DNA of 64,000 nt, from positions 434,001 to 498,000 of the forward strand of contig JADJGU010000001.1 of NCBI GenBank assembly GCA_016707885.1. Reading direction: 5' to 3'. Made by a program: the position numbers and the translations under genes. Under the pieces are notes generated by a model. The model made no database searches, was not told the DNA's origin, and saw only the letters and a list, made by a program, of their open reading frames with translations. Below are positions 26,866 through 36,769 of this stretch, one piece after another (position 1 is the stretch's first letter; each line of letters opens with the position of its first letter). The stretch comes from Sphingomonadales bacterium (lineage in GTDB: Bacteria; Pseudomonadota; Alphaproteobacteria; Sphingomonadales; Sphingomonadaceae).

Positions 26866-28029
26866 ATGGCAAGCGTACACACTCTCGACATAGGTCAGGT
26901 TTCTCTGGATGGCTGGAGCCTTCCTGCCTGGACCTATAACGATCCCGAATTTGCGGCGGTCGAAATCGACCGCATTTTCCGCCCCGGCTGGCAGGTCGTC
27001 TGCCATGTCTCCGATGTCCCCAATTCGGGCGACTGGCATAGCCTCGATTACGTCGGCGAAAGTGTCATCGTCGTCCGCGGGCAAGACATGCAGTTGCGCG
27101 CCTTTACCAATGTCTGCCGCCACCGTGGTAGCCGACTGGTCGATGGAGCAAGCGGTTGTGCGAAAAAACTGGTCTGCCCCTATCATGCCTGGACCTATGA
27201 CCTGGACGGCCGCCTGACGGGTGTTCCCGATAGCGCCTCCTACCCCACGCTCGACAAGGGCAAGGCAGGGCTGGTGCCGGTCGATATGGAAATCTGGCGC
27301 GGCTTCATTTTCGTCCGTCTCGAAAGCGGCGGCCCCTCTGTCGCGGAAATGATGGCGCCGTATGAAGATCAGGTCGCGCCTTATCGTTTCGAGGAACTGA
27401 AGGCACTGGGTCGCGTTACCCTGCGCCCGCGCGATGTGAACTGGAAGAATGTCGGCGACAATTATTCGGACGGCCTGCATATCCCCGTCGCCCATCCGGG
27501 CCTGACCCGCCTGTTCGGCAAAAGCTATGGCGTCGAGGCCGAACCCCATGTCGACCGCATGTGGGGCGACCTTGTCGACCGGCCATCGAACAACTGGTCC
27601 GAACGCGCCTATCAGAACCTTTTACCCGCGGTTCCGCATCTTCCGGAAGCAAACCAGAAACGCTGGCTCTATTTCAAGCTTTGGCCTTCGGTCGCGTTCG
27701 ACATTTACCCAGACCAGGTCGATTTCATGCAGTGGTTGCCCACCGGGCCGACCACCTGCCTGATCCGCGAAATCAGCTATGTCTTTGACGACGAACGCCG
27801 CGAAATGAAGGCCGCGCGCTACCTCAACTGGCGCATCAACCGTCAGGTCAATGCAGAGGACACCGCACTCATCACCCGGGTGCAGGAAGGCATGGCCAGC
27901 CGAGCCTTTTCGATGGGCCCGCTGTCCGACAAGGAAGTCTGCCTCAAAAGCTTTTGCGCGCGCATCCGCGATCTGATCCCGGAAGCCTGCCTCGAAAAAC
28001 GCCCGGCACCGGGCTGGAGCCACAAATGA
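26866..28029 (+). CDS. Rieske non-heme iron oxygenase, alpha subunit
   Basis: A 387-aa terminal oxygenase. The Rieske [2Fe-2S] ligands are C84 and H86 (NVCRHRGS) and C104 and H107 (VCPYHAWTYD). The mononuclear iron site is in GDNYSDGLHIPVAHPGL, with H205 and H210. Such enzymes hydroxylate aromatic rings or N-demethylate quaternary amines, fed by a separate reductase. No reductase or ferredoxin gene is seen nearby. The FAD gene downstream overlaps by ATGA and must be co-translated. The BetI-like regulator upstream, and a serine dehydratase downstream, lean towards a methylated amine substrate, but aromatic substrates remain possible. Confidence 0.9.
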   Translation: MASVHTLDIGQVSLDGWSLPAWTYNDPEFAAVEIDRIFRPGWQVVCHVSDVPNSGDWHSLDYVGESVIVVRGQDMQLRAFTNVCRHRGSRLVDGASGCAKKLVCPYHAWTYDLDGRLTGVPDSASYPTLDKGKAGLVPVDMEIWRGFIFVRLESGGPSVAEMMAPYEDQVAPYRFEELKALGRVTLRPRDVNWKNVGDNYSDGLHIPVAHPGLTRLFGKSYGVEAEPHVDRMWGDLVDRPSNNWSERAYQNLLPAVPHLPEANQKRWLYFKLWPSVAFDIYPDQVDFMQWLPTGPTTCLIREISYVFDDERREMKAARYLNWRINRQVNAEDTALITRVQEGMASRAFSMGPLSDKEVCLKSFCARIRDLIPEACLEKRPAPGWSHK

Positions 28030-29634
28030 CCCAGAAATATGATGCCGTAATCATCGGCGGAGGCCATAACGGCCTTGTCTGCGCCTTCTATCTCGCACGC
28101 GCGGGAATGAAGGTGCGCATCGTTGAGCGCCGCGATGTCGTGGGCGGAGCAGCGGTGACTGAAGAATTTCACCCCGGTTTTCGCAACTCGGTTGCGAGCT
28201 ACACGGTCAGCCTGCTGCAACCCAAGGTGATAGAGGACATGCGCCTTGCCGATCATGGCTACCGCGTGATCGAGCGCCCGATCAGCAATTTCCTGCCGCA
28301 GGAAGACGGCGGTTACCTCAAGCTGGGCGGCGGGCTTGAACGCACGCAGGCGGAGTTCGCGCGTTTCTCCAATAATGACGCTGCGGTACTACCCGACTAT
28401 TACGACATGCTCGAAGGTGTGGCCGATGTGTTGCGCGATCTGGCGCTCAAATCCCCGCCCAATGTCGGCGAAGGACTGAAAACGCTTATCGACGGCGCGA
28501 TGCAGGGACGCGGGCTGATGAAGCTTTCGCTTAGCCAGCAACGCGATGTGCTGGAGCTTTTCACCAAGTCGGCGCGGACCTTCCTCGACAGCTGGTTCGA
28601 AAGCGAAGCTGTGAAGGCCGCCTTCGGCTTTGACGCGGTGGTCGGAAACTATGCTTCGCCCTGACACCCCGGGCAGCGCCTATGTCCTCCTCCACCACGT
28701 CTTTGGTGAGGTGAATGGCAAGAAAGGCGCTTGGGGCCACAGCGTCGGCGGCATGGGCAACATCACCCAGATCATGGCCAAGGTGTGCCGCGAGCATGGC
28801 GTGGAAATCAGCGTCGAAAGCCCGGTATCGCGGGTCCTGGTCGATGACGGCAAGGTCGCAGGCGTGCGCCTTGAAAGCGGCGAGGAAGTGATCGCCGACC
28901 GCGTGATTTCGAATGTCGGGCCGAAACTGCTGTACGAACGCATGTTCGACCACAGCGATTTGAAACCCGAATTCAAGCGGCGCATCAAGGGCTTCAAGGC
29001 AGGCAGCGGTACCTTCCGCATGAATGTCGCTTTGTCCGAACTGCCGAAATTCACCTGCCTGCCCGAAGCTGGCGAGCATCACCAATCGGGCATCATCATT
29101 GCCCCGACGCTCGATTATATGGACGAAGCCTTCCTCGACGCAAAGCGCTATGGCTGGTCCAAGAAACCGATTGTCGAGATGCTGATTCCTTCGACTGTTG
29201 ACGACAGCCTCGCCCCCGAAGGCCAGCATGTCGCCAGCCTTTTCTGCCAGCAATTCGCTCCTGAGCTGCCCGATGGCCGTGATTGGGATGCCGAGGAAGG
29301 CAATGCTGCCGACACCATCATCGACACAGTCGAGGCCTATGCCCCCGGCTTCCGCGCCTCGATCCTCGGTCGACAGATCCTCAGCCCCAAGGGGCTCGAG
29401 CGCAAATTCGGCCTCGTTGGCGGAGACATTATGCACGGCAATATGAGCCTCGACCAGCTCTGGTCGGCACGACCTGTACTTGGCCACGGATCCTATCGTG
29501 GACCGATCAAGGGGCTTTATATGTGTGGTGCCGGCGCGCATCCAGGCGGCGGCGTGACCGGCGCGCCGGGGCACAATGCGGCGCATGTGATCCTGCGCGA
29601 CAAGCGTTCCTGGTTCGGACCCAAGTGGAACTAA
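28026..29634 (+). pseudogene. FAD-dependent oxidoreductase (PYROXD2/phytoene-desaturase-like), frameshifted
   Basis: The N-terminal half (YDAVIIGGGHNGLV, FAD Rossmann G11-G16, then GGAAVTEEFHPGF) runs in one frame to a TGA at 28662-28664. The C-terminal half, including LYMCGAGAHPGGGVTGAPGH, continues in another frame to 29634. The shift lies at TCGCCCTGACACC: removing one C from the CCC run at 28660-28662 restores SPDTPGSAYV and a single 535-aa protein of normal family length. The ATG overlaps the Rieske stop (ATGA). The family includes desaturase-like amine or carotenoid oxidoreductases. If the shift is real the enzyme is broken, because substrate and FAD halves are separated. Confidence 0.85.
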
Positions 29635-29675
29635 AATTCCTCGCACCTGTAATATAATGTCGCTATCAGAGCGCC

Positions 29676-31052
29676 ATGTTATCGGTGCTCGATCTGTTTC
29701 GCGTCGGAATTGGCCCGTCCAGTTCGCATACGGTTGGGCCGATGCGGATAGCTGCCCGTTTCCTGTCCCATATGGAGCGCCACCGAAATATATCCCAAAC
29801 CGCGCGGATTCAGGTTGAACTGCAGGGATCACTGGCACTAACAGGCGAAGGCCACGGAACCCCGCGCGCGACGCTGCTGGGTTTACTCGGTTTCTTGCCT
29901 GAAACGATTGACCTTGAACAGGCGGAACAGTCGCTGGCCAAGCTGCACCAGTCCCGGCGATTGCATCTTTCCGAAGGCCACGAAATTGCCTTCGATCCGT
30001 CGAACGATCTCATCCTCGACTTCGACAATATCCCCGCATTGCACCCCAATGGCATGCGAATGACGGCATTTGATGCGGCAGGACGCATCGTATCAGCCAA
30101 AACCTATTATTCGACCGGCGGTGGCTTCATCGCCTCGGAGCGGCAATTATCGGCACCGGTTGAAGATGATCGCATCACCGTCGGCAATATTGTGCCCTTT
30201 GCATTCAGCAGTGGCGCTGAATTGCTGAATCTATGCAGCACACATGGCATGAACATTCACGACCTGATGCTGGCCAATGAAAATGCAATGCGACCGAGCC
30301 AAGAGACCGAAGAGCGTCTCGATGCGATCGCACGGATCATGCTCGATTGTGTTGATCGCGGTCTCGCGACCGAAGGTATCCTTCCCGGCCGTCTGCAGGT
30401 CCAGCGCCGGGCAGCGCATCTGTGGCAAAAGCTCAAGGCGGCACCGCTTGCAAATGAGCGCGAAAGTCTGTTCGACAGGCTGAACGCCTATGCCATGGCG
30501 GTAAACGAGGAAAATGCAGCCGGCGGCCGTGTTGTTACCGCGCCTACGAATGGTGCAGCCGGTATCATTCCAGCGGTTATCCGCTATTATTGCGTCGATG
30601 CCGAACGCCCCGCGAAAGACATCCACACCTTCTTACTGACTGCAGGTGGCATCGGCCTCCTCTACAAACAGCGCGCGTCCATCTCGGGGGCAGAAATGGG
30701 CTGTCAGGGGGAAGTTGGCGTCGCCTGCTCGATGGCCGCTGCCGGTCTGGCGGCGATCTGGGGCGGAACCCCAGAACACGTCAGTATTGCCGCTGAAATC
30801 GGGATGGAACACAATCTAGGGCTGACCTGCGATCCGGTCGCCGGGCTGGTGCAAGTGCCCTGCATCGAACGCAATGCTATTGGTGCGGTAAAGGCGGCAA
30901 ACGCGGCGCGACTGGCGCTGCATTCGACCGGGCCGATGCGCGTCAGCCTCGATCAAGTCATCGAAACAATGCGCCAAACCGGGCTCGATATGTCGAGCAA
31001 ATATAAGGAAACCGCGCAGGGCGGCCTAGCCGTCAATGTGGTTGAGTGTTAA
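29676..31052 (+). CDS. sdaA: L-serine ammonia-lyase, iron-sulfur type, single chain
   Basis: Deaminates L-serine to pyruvate with a [4Fe-4S] cluster. The 458-aa protein joins the beta and alpha domains. It starts MLSVLDLFRVGIGPSSSHTVGPM, the hallmark of the family. The cluster cysteines fall at C343, C385 and C396 (GAEMGCQGE, LTCDPVAG, VPCIERN) and the last residue is C458. This matches the 'tail-in-mouth' arrangement known from single-chain type II enzymes, in which the C-terminal cysteine caps the cluster. The gene follows the FAD oxidoreductase by 41 bp on the same strand. Its end overlaps the convergent permease gene by 20 bp. Intact, unlike its neighbours. Confidence 0.95.
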   Translation: MLSVLDLFRVGIGPSSSHTVGPMRIAARFLSHMERHRNISQTARIQVELQGSLALTGEGHGTPRATLLGLLGFLPETIDLEQAEQSLAKLHQSRRLHLSEGHEIAFDPSNDLILDFDNIPALHPNGMRMTAFDAAGRIVSAKTYYSTGGGFIASERQLSAPVEDDRITVGNIVPFAFSSGAELLNLCSTHGMNIHDLMLANENAMRPSQETEERLDAIARIMLDCVDRGLATEGILPGRLQVQRRAAHLWQKLKAAPLANERESLFDRLNAYAMAVNEENAAGGRVVTAPTNGAAGIIPAVIRYYCVDAERPAKDIHTFLLTAGGIGLLYKQRASISGAEMGCQGEVGVACSMAAAGLAAIWGGTPEHVSIAAEIGMEHNLGLTCDPVAGLVQVPCIERNAIGAVKAANAARLALHSTGPMRVSLDQVIETMRQTGLDMSSKYKETAQGGLAVNVVEC

Positions 31053-32318
31053 GCGAGCGCCGCGTCCACCAGTAAAGCGGCAGGCCAGCAAGCATCAGTA
31101 CGATGCTCAAGCCGCTGGCATCAACACCCGCGCCCCACAGGCTCCAGACTCCGAACACTAGCCCCAGCAGTGCGAAGGGCACAGCGATCTTGCGCTTCAG
31201 CGCCACGGCGGCACAGGCGAGATAGAGCCAAAGCGTGACCGACGTGGTCACCAGCGCCATGAAGGTGAACAGGCCCGCCATCGATTGGCTGCTGTTCGCC
31301 AACACCAGCAGACTGCCCAAAAACGTCGCTGACAGCAGGCCATTGATCGGCACACCATTGGCCGTCGTGCGGGCAAACCATCGTGGCATCATCTGCCTTT
31401 TGGCCATTTCCAGCGGAACTTCTGCTTGCACCAGCGTCCAGCCATTGACTGCCCCGATCGCACTGATCGCGGCAAAGGCTGCGACAAATGACGCCGGACC
31501 CGGCGACCAGAAGGTCGAAACAAACAGCTCGAATGGAGCTGGAGAGGCCGCGACTTTATCTGCGGGAAGCATCAAAGTGATGCCCGAACAGACGATCAGA
31601 TAGATTATGCCAGATAGCAATGCGCCGTAAAAGTCGCGCGCGGAACATTGCGTTGCGGATTATCGATCTTGTGTGATGCGGCGCAAGCTGCTTCAAATCC
31701 GATCATCGCCCAAAGCGTCATCGCGGCGGCGGTATTAACCGATACGAGCGAAAAACCCTCGTCGGGAAAAGGTGCAAGCGCAGCTGTGCCTTCACGACCG
31801 AAAATCAGACCGATCAGGATCGCCACGACGATCAACGGCGTCAGCTTTAACAGCGTCGTTATTACCTGGAACGAGCCCGCAGATCGTACCCCGAGCAGGT
31901 TCACCGCCGTCATCGTCCAGATAACGCCAAGCGCGGTAAGCGATGGATGTTCGCCGAGCACAGGCAGGAAACTCGACATATAGGATGTGGCCCCCACTGC
32001 GATGGTCACGCAACCGGTCCACACCGATACCCAAAAGGCAAAGCCTATCAGGAAGCCCGCCAATGGCCCGAAGCTTCGCTCGACCAACTCAGCCGGGCCA
32101 ATAGCACCTTCATGAGCAGCCGTTAGTTTGGCGAGCACATGGGCAAGGCATAGCGCACCCGCTATCGTAACTACCCAGCCGGCAATCGCGTTCCAGCCGA
32201 AAGGCGCAAGGCTCTGCGGAAGCAGAAATACGCCAGATCCGATCATGTTGCCCATGACCAGCGCCACAGACATGAAAAAGCCGAGCTTTTGGCCCGGCTT
32301 TTTCGTTTTGTCGTTCAT
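31033..32318 (-). pseudogene. APC superfamily amino acid permease, frameshifted
   Basis: The N-terminal part (LGFFMSVALVMGNMIGSGVF, the APC first helix with the GSG substrate loop) is read from the ATG at 32318. It ends about residue 238 after DNPQRNVPRATFT. The C-terminal part resumes in a different frame (LLSGIIYLIVCSGITLMLP). Adding one G to the minus-strand sequence at about 31625 gives the expected continuous ATFTGALLSGIIYL and a 428-aa carrier with about 12 membrane helices. The gene begins 11 bp after the TonB receptor stop, so the two form an operon. It is arginine/agmatine or putrescine exchanger-like; the substrate is unknown. Confidence 0.85.
32275..32303 (-). other. Hairpin with U-tract inside the 5' end of the permease gene
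   Basis: On the minus strand AAAAAGCCG and CGGCTTTTT form a 9-bp stem with extra pairing inside, followed by T residues, about codons 6-15 of the permease. Its form is that of an intrinsic terminator, but it lies in coding sequence. It could be a chance product of KKPG...LGFF codons or an attenuator between receptor and permease. Confidence 0.25.
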
Positions 32319-32329
32319 CAAGCGAGCGA

Positions 32330-34769
32330 TCAGAAATCGCGGCTGAATTTAAGGCCGATGATACGTGGTTTGATCAGCGTATCGTAGAAGGTGCCGCCCA
32401 GCGCGGTGCCGCCACCCGGGTCACCGCAGACCGTTTCAAGGCAAGACACACCGGTATTGACGACACCGAGTTCATCAAACAGGTTGGTCGCAAAGGCCTC
32501 GATGCTCCAAAGGTCGTTCTTCACACCGAAACTGAAATCGACGGTTGTGTAGCTATCGAGCCCACCCTTGATTGCTGCCTGCGCAGGACGAAGATCGGTG
32601 CGCCGGCTTCCCGTGTGGTTGGCGGCCAATTGGACATGGCCATTCCAATCCGATATCGGGAATTCATAACGTGCGACTACGTTGCCCTTGAATTTGGGTG
32701 TTACCGGCAGGCGCGAACCCGACGGAGCCAGCAAGTCGTTGGCTTCGCCTGCCGGTCCCGGCAATGTGCAATCGAAAGCGGGATTGGCGATGAGGCAGAA
32801 ATCGCGACGGATTTTCGCATCATTATAGCTCATACCCGCGTTCAGGCTGAAACCGCCCGTGCGGTAGCCCACATCCATCTCGACACCGCGAATGCGGGCG
32901 ATGCCTGCATTGCGGACTTCCGCTGAGGCCGTTGGCGCCCAAGAAGGTCAGCTGGATGTTGTTCCAATCAAGCTTATATACCGCACCGTTGAAGCGGAAT
33001 GCGCCAAAGTTGGTCTTCCAGCCCAGTTCGTAATTGTCGAGTTCGTCGGCACCATAAGGCGGCAGGGTACCGCGGCGGTTGACACCACCGGGACGATAAC
33101 CACGAGACCATGTTGCATAAACCAACGCATCGTCGTTAATCTTGTATGTGGCGTTCAGCTTGAAGATCGCACCGGTATCAGACGTCGACTTGTCGACATT
33201 GGTGCAAGGCGATCCCGCGACATCAGCCGGAGCCAATGTACCCGTCGGATTGTTACGCAGCGTTTCGCCCGTCGTGGTGAAGCAAGCTGCCACACCCGTC
33301 CGGCTTGAATAGCCGCGCGAATAACCAAAGAAACCGATCAGCGAGTTGTCAAATTTGTACAGGCGCGCGCCGCCGGTCAGCGTCAGCTTGTCAGTAACGT
33401 CAAAACTGAGTTCGCCGAACGCGGCATAGTCGCGGTCGGTACGCAGCTGTTTGGTCAGCCAGATATTGCTGTCAGTGCCAGGTACGGTGATCGAATCCGC
33501 AATATCATCGATGATGTAATTCTGCTCGATATTGTGGGTCTGGCGCTGCCAGAACAAGCCGCCGATGAAGCGCAGCGACGCATCCTGAGGTGACGAAATA
33601 CGGAATTCGCCAAAGCTCTTACGATAGCGGTCGATGCCCTGAATATACTGGTTCGGGCTGACATAGTCGCCAGCATTATCGTACCAATAAGCGCCGTAAC
33701 CGGACAGGGCATCATAAAAATAGCCATAGTCCGAATAATCGCTTTCGGTATTGGTCTTGCGACGAAGGTGGCCACCAGTCAGCGTAAGATCCCAGTTGCC
33801 GATTTTGCCTTCCACGGTCATCGCAGCCTGGATCCATTTGTCCTTGCTGCTTTCGGGATTGTACTGAACAATTTGGTACTTACCGCTGTTCTGGCCCGAA
33901 CGCTCACGCGCATAGCTGCCTTCGGTGTTCTGAACCTGACCCATCAGGGTCGGCTTGATAGTCCAGCTGTCATTCAGCTCGATGCCGAGCGCCAAACGTG
34001 CGCCATAGGTTTCGGCGTCGTTATAGTTTTTCTCGACCAGGGCAGCGTTGTTCTGTGTAATGCCAGAGGTCGCATAAGTGCGCGAGCCCGGAATATTATC
34101 AATATAGCCGCCATCATCGCGGTACCAGCCGACAAGGCGTGCAGCAGCGCGCTCACCAAGCGGCACGTTGACAAAACCTTCGAACACCGAACCAAAATCG
34201 CCATGCGCGACGTTGTTGATCTCAACGCCTGCATTTCCATAGAAGCCCGATGTGTCCGGCGCATTGGTCACCAGTTTCAGCGTACCGGCCATCGAGCTTG
34301 CGCCATACAGCGTGCCCTGCGGGCCGGCGAGTGCTTCAACGCGCGCAAGGTCATAGGCGTGGATGTCGAGCGCGCCCTGAATGGTCGTGATCGGCATTTC
34401 GTCCAAATAGGTGCCGACGGTCGGCAATGACGTCGAGTGGTTCGCATTTTCGCCCGAAGCAACGCCACGGAAATAGACCTGCGCGAAACCAGGGCCGCCC
34501 TGCTGGATAGTCACCGAAGGCAGGAACTTCACCACGTCGGCGAATTCATTCACCTGGAGCTGATCGAGCTTCTCGGTTCCAATTGCGGTGATGGCGACAG
34601 GAACGTCTTGCAGATTCTGCTCGCGCTTTTGCGCGGTAACGACGATTTCGTCATTATCGTCTTCGGCCGCCGCTTGGGCAAAGGCCGGTACGGACATACC
34701 GATGGCGCTGGAGGCCATCAGAGTAGCGACTGCTGTCCGGACATAGATATTGCTGTGTGTTTTGCGCAT
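32330..34769 (-). pseudogene. TonB-dependent outer membrane receptor, frameshifted
   Basis: ATG at 34769 (GGAGG 7 bp upstream) starts a signal peptide ending near AFAQAAA. The TonB box/plug region EIVVTAQKREQNLQDVPVAI and a beta-barrel typical of sphingomonad receptors for complex organic ligands follow. The frame breaks at about 32920: after LTFLGANGLS the correct continuation EVRNAGIARIRGVEMDVG is in another frame. Deleting one base of the CC pair at 32920-32921 restores a single 812-aa protein ending in SRDF, with the terminal Phe of outer-membrane barrels. It precedes the permease gene by 11 bp, suggesting uptake of one substrate through both membranes. Confidence 0.87.
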
Positions 34770-34800
34770 TGCGCATCCTCCATTATGTTGCAATGCCGCA

Positions 34801-34903
34801 ATTCCACATATTTATGGAATCGTAGCAAGAATTTTTCGTCAAATGACGTGTGGTCGTTAATTTATTCCGAACGCTGTGGCATATGCGCAACGCATAACTG
34901 CCA
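34801..34903. promoter_or_regulatory. Region with three inverted repeats between TonB receptor and MFS genes
   Basis: The divergent gap contains ATTCCA-N8-TGGAAT (34801-34820), CGTCA-AA-TGACG (34837-34848) and the nested TGGC..TATGCG-CAA-CGCATA..GCCA (34877-34903). All lie upstream of the TonB receptor start and could be operator sites; the middle one resembles GntR-type half-sites. No protein can be assigned. Confidence 0.4.
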
Positions 34904-34975
34904 CTTCGGCACAGTCTTTCTGCCGCCATAATGTCACAGGAATCTGCTTGCCTAAATTGAGGCCCCCGTTAGGGC

Positions 34976-36301
34976 ATGGCAAAACAAGAGGGGAAGTCGC
35001 ACTCAATGCAGACATCTATGGCGTTGCTCCGCAAACGGCGGTTCCTGCCGCTGTTCGTGACCCAGCTGCTCGGCGCGTTCAACGACAATCTGTTCAAAAA
35101 TGCCATGGTCCTTTTTGTGGTCTATGGCGTTTACAACGATGAAAAGGCCGAAGCGCTGTTTAGCGCAGTCGCCACTGCGGTATTTATCTTGCCCTTTTTC
35201 CTTTTGTCGGCGCTTGCGGGCCAGTTGGCCGATACGCGCGACAAGGCGAAAATCATTCGTATCGTCAAATTCTGCGAAATCATCATCATGCTGGTTGGCG
35301 GTGCAGGACTGGTATTGGCTTGGCTCGATATTGCGGTCACCTTAGTGGCGATCCCACTGATGATGCTGGCATTGTTCGCTATGGGCGTGCACTCGACCTT
35401 CTTTGGCCCCATCAAATATGCGATCCTGCCGCAACATCTCAAAGACGATGAAGTGCTGGGCGGCACCGGACTGGTCGAAGCGGGCACCTATATTGCAATC
35501 TTGGTGGGCACGATTTTGGCTGGCATCATTCCGGTCGAATGGGCAGCGCTGGGCGTCGTCCTGACGGCAATGCTGGGTTATGCGACGGGACGGCAGGTCC
35601 CCCCCGCTCCGCCCGAGCATGAGGAAACTGGCATGGATTGGCACATCCTCCGCTCGTCCATCACGCTCGTCAAAGGCACTATGCACATCCGCAAGCTGTT
35701 TTTGGCCATTATGTCGATCAGCTTTTTCTGGACTATAGGGGCGGTGCTATTCATCCAGTTCCCACCGCTCGCAAAAAATGTGCTGGGTGCCGACCAAGAA
35801 GTCGCCAGTCTTTTCCTCGCTATTTTCTCAATCGGCATTGCCATCGGTTCAGTCGCGATCAACAGATTGTTAAAAGGCCAAGTATCGGCTCGCTTCGCGC
35901 CGGCAAGCGTGATCGCTATGGGGCTTTTCGTTGTCGCGTTCCATTTTGTTTGCCGCAACTGGCAGATCAATGACGATGGCGCGCTCTATACCATCGGCAG
36001 CTTCGTAAATCACGACGGTGCATGGATGCTGTTGGGCACGCTACTGGGCATCGCCGTTGCCGGTGGCATGTTTGTGGTACCGCTTTATGCCTTTCTGACC
36101 ACCACCGTTCCCAAAGATCAGACCGCGCGCACTGTGGCGGCGAACAACATCGTCAATTCAGGCGCAATGGTTATCGGGTCGCTGATCGCGCTTGGATTGA
36201 GTGCAGCAGGGATCAGCATGGTTAACCAGCTTCTGCTGGGTGCTGCGATGTGCGTTGTTTCGGCGTGGCTAGCGCAGTTGCTGCACAAGGCATGCGACTA
36301 A
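34976..36301 (+). CDS. MFS transporter, LplT-like
   Basis: A 441-aa major facilitator with about 12 membrane helices. The start FVTQLLGAFNDNLFKNAMVL closely follows the signature of lysophospholipid transporter LplT and the MFS half of Aas-type fusions. GQLADTRDKAKIIR is the MFS motif A loop between helices 2 and 3. LplT proteins flip lysophospholipids inward for re-acylation. No acyltransferase domain or gene is attached here. The start could be ATG at 34976 or at 35006; neither has a strong ribosome site, though GAGGGG lies 12 bp before the second. It is divergent from the TonB receptor gene. Confidence 0.85.
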   Translation: MAKQEGKSHSMQTSMALLRKRRFLPLFVTQLLGAFNDNLFKNAMVLFVVYGVYNDEKAEALFSAVATAVFILPFFLLSALAGQLADTRDKAKIIRIVKFCEIIIMLVGGAGLVLAWLDIAVTLVAIPLMMLALFAMGVHSTFFGPIKYAILPQHLKDDEVLGGTGLVEAGTYIAILVGTILAGIIPVEWAALGVVLTAMLGYATGRQVPPAPPEHEETGMDWHILRSSITLVKGTMHIRKLFLAIMSISFFWTIGAVLFIQFPPLAKNVLGADQEVASLFLAIFSIGIAIGSVAINRLLKGQVSARFAPASVIAMGLFVVAFHFVCRNWQINDDGALYTIGSFVNHDGAWMLLGTLLGIAVAGGMFVVPLYAFLTTTVPKDQTARTVAANNIVNSGAMVIGSLIALGLSAAGISMVNQLLLGAAMCVVSAWLAQLLHKACD

Positions 36302-36320
36302 AACGAGTCCGAAGCCTCCC

Positions 36321-36512
36321 TCAGGCGATGAAGGTGTAGAACGCTGTAAAGAAGGCACCAAAGCTGACCACAAACAGATGCGCATCTTCGCGCTGCCACC
36401 ATTTCAGCGGCTTGGGTTTCCATTCAGCCGGAACGGCAAAAACATGCGGTGCCAGCGATTGCCGGAAAGGATGCCGCGCACCTTCGCTCGTCTGAACCAG
36501 TTTCCTCTGCAT
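36321..36512 (-). CDS. Small protein with C-terminal membrane anchor
   Basis: A 63-aa frame with AAGGGG about 9 bp before its ATG. The first 40 residues are polar and basic with WKPKPLKWWQRED, and the last 20 (HLFVVSFGAFFTAFYTFIA) form a hydrophobic tail, suggesting a tail-anchored membrane protein. I do not recognise a named family. Length and layout resemble the tiny accessory subunits of aa3-type cytochrome oxidases in this class, but that is speculative. It converges with the MFS gene 19 bp away, and a perfect 10-bp palindrome (36546-36555) lies about 34 bp upstream. Confidence 0.55.
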   Translation of the reverse strand: MQRKLVQTSEGARHPFRQSLAPHVFAVPAEWKPKPLKWWQREDAHLFVVSFGAFFTAFYTFIA

Positions 36513-36640
36513 GATGCGTACCCCTTAATGGTTTCGTTACCGTGGACGTTAACGTTTCATTAGGGATGTTGGCGAGGGACAAAGGTGGTTAACAACGGCT
36601 CCATGCGGAACCGTATCATTTTGCTACAATATTTGTGGAG

Positions 36641-36725
36641 TGGTGCCCCTGGCCCGACTCGAACGGGCACATCTTTCGATACTCGATTTTGAGTCGAGCG
36701 CGTCTACCAATTCCACCACAGGGGC
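36641..36725 (-). tRNA. tRNA-Leu (anticodon CAA)
   Basis: The minus strand folds as a class II tRNA of 85 nt. The acceptor stem GCCCCTG pairs with CAGGGGC, followed by A and an encoded CCA. The D-arm contains GGTAGACGC, and the anticodon stem CTCGA/TCGAG encloses the loop CTCAAAA with anticodon CAA (reads UUG). There is a long variable arm of about 13 nt, and the T-arm is GCCCG-TTCGAGT-CGGGC. All features fit a bacterial leucine tRNA. Confidence 0.96.
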
Positions 36726-36769
36726 ATTGCGGATGGAGCCTCTAGCGAAGCTCCCGCCCGGGCGCAAGC

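Noticed and set aside
26833..27549. The minus-strand frame of the BetI-like regulator stays open for about 240 codons upstream, suggesting a fused N-terminal domain.
   Set aside because: That part is antisense to the clearly coding Rieske gene, has no recognisable domain, and the regulator has a normal ATG start at 26832.
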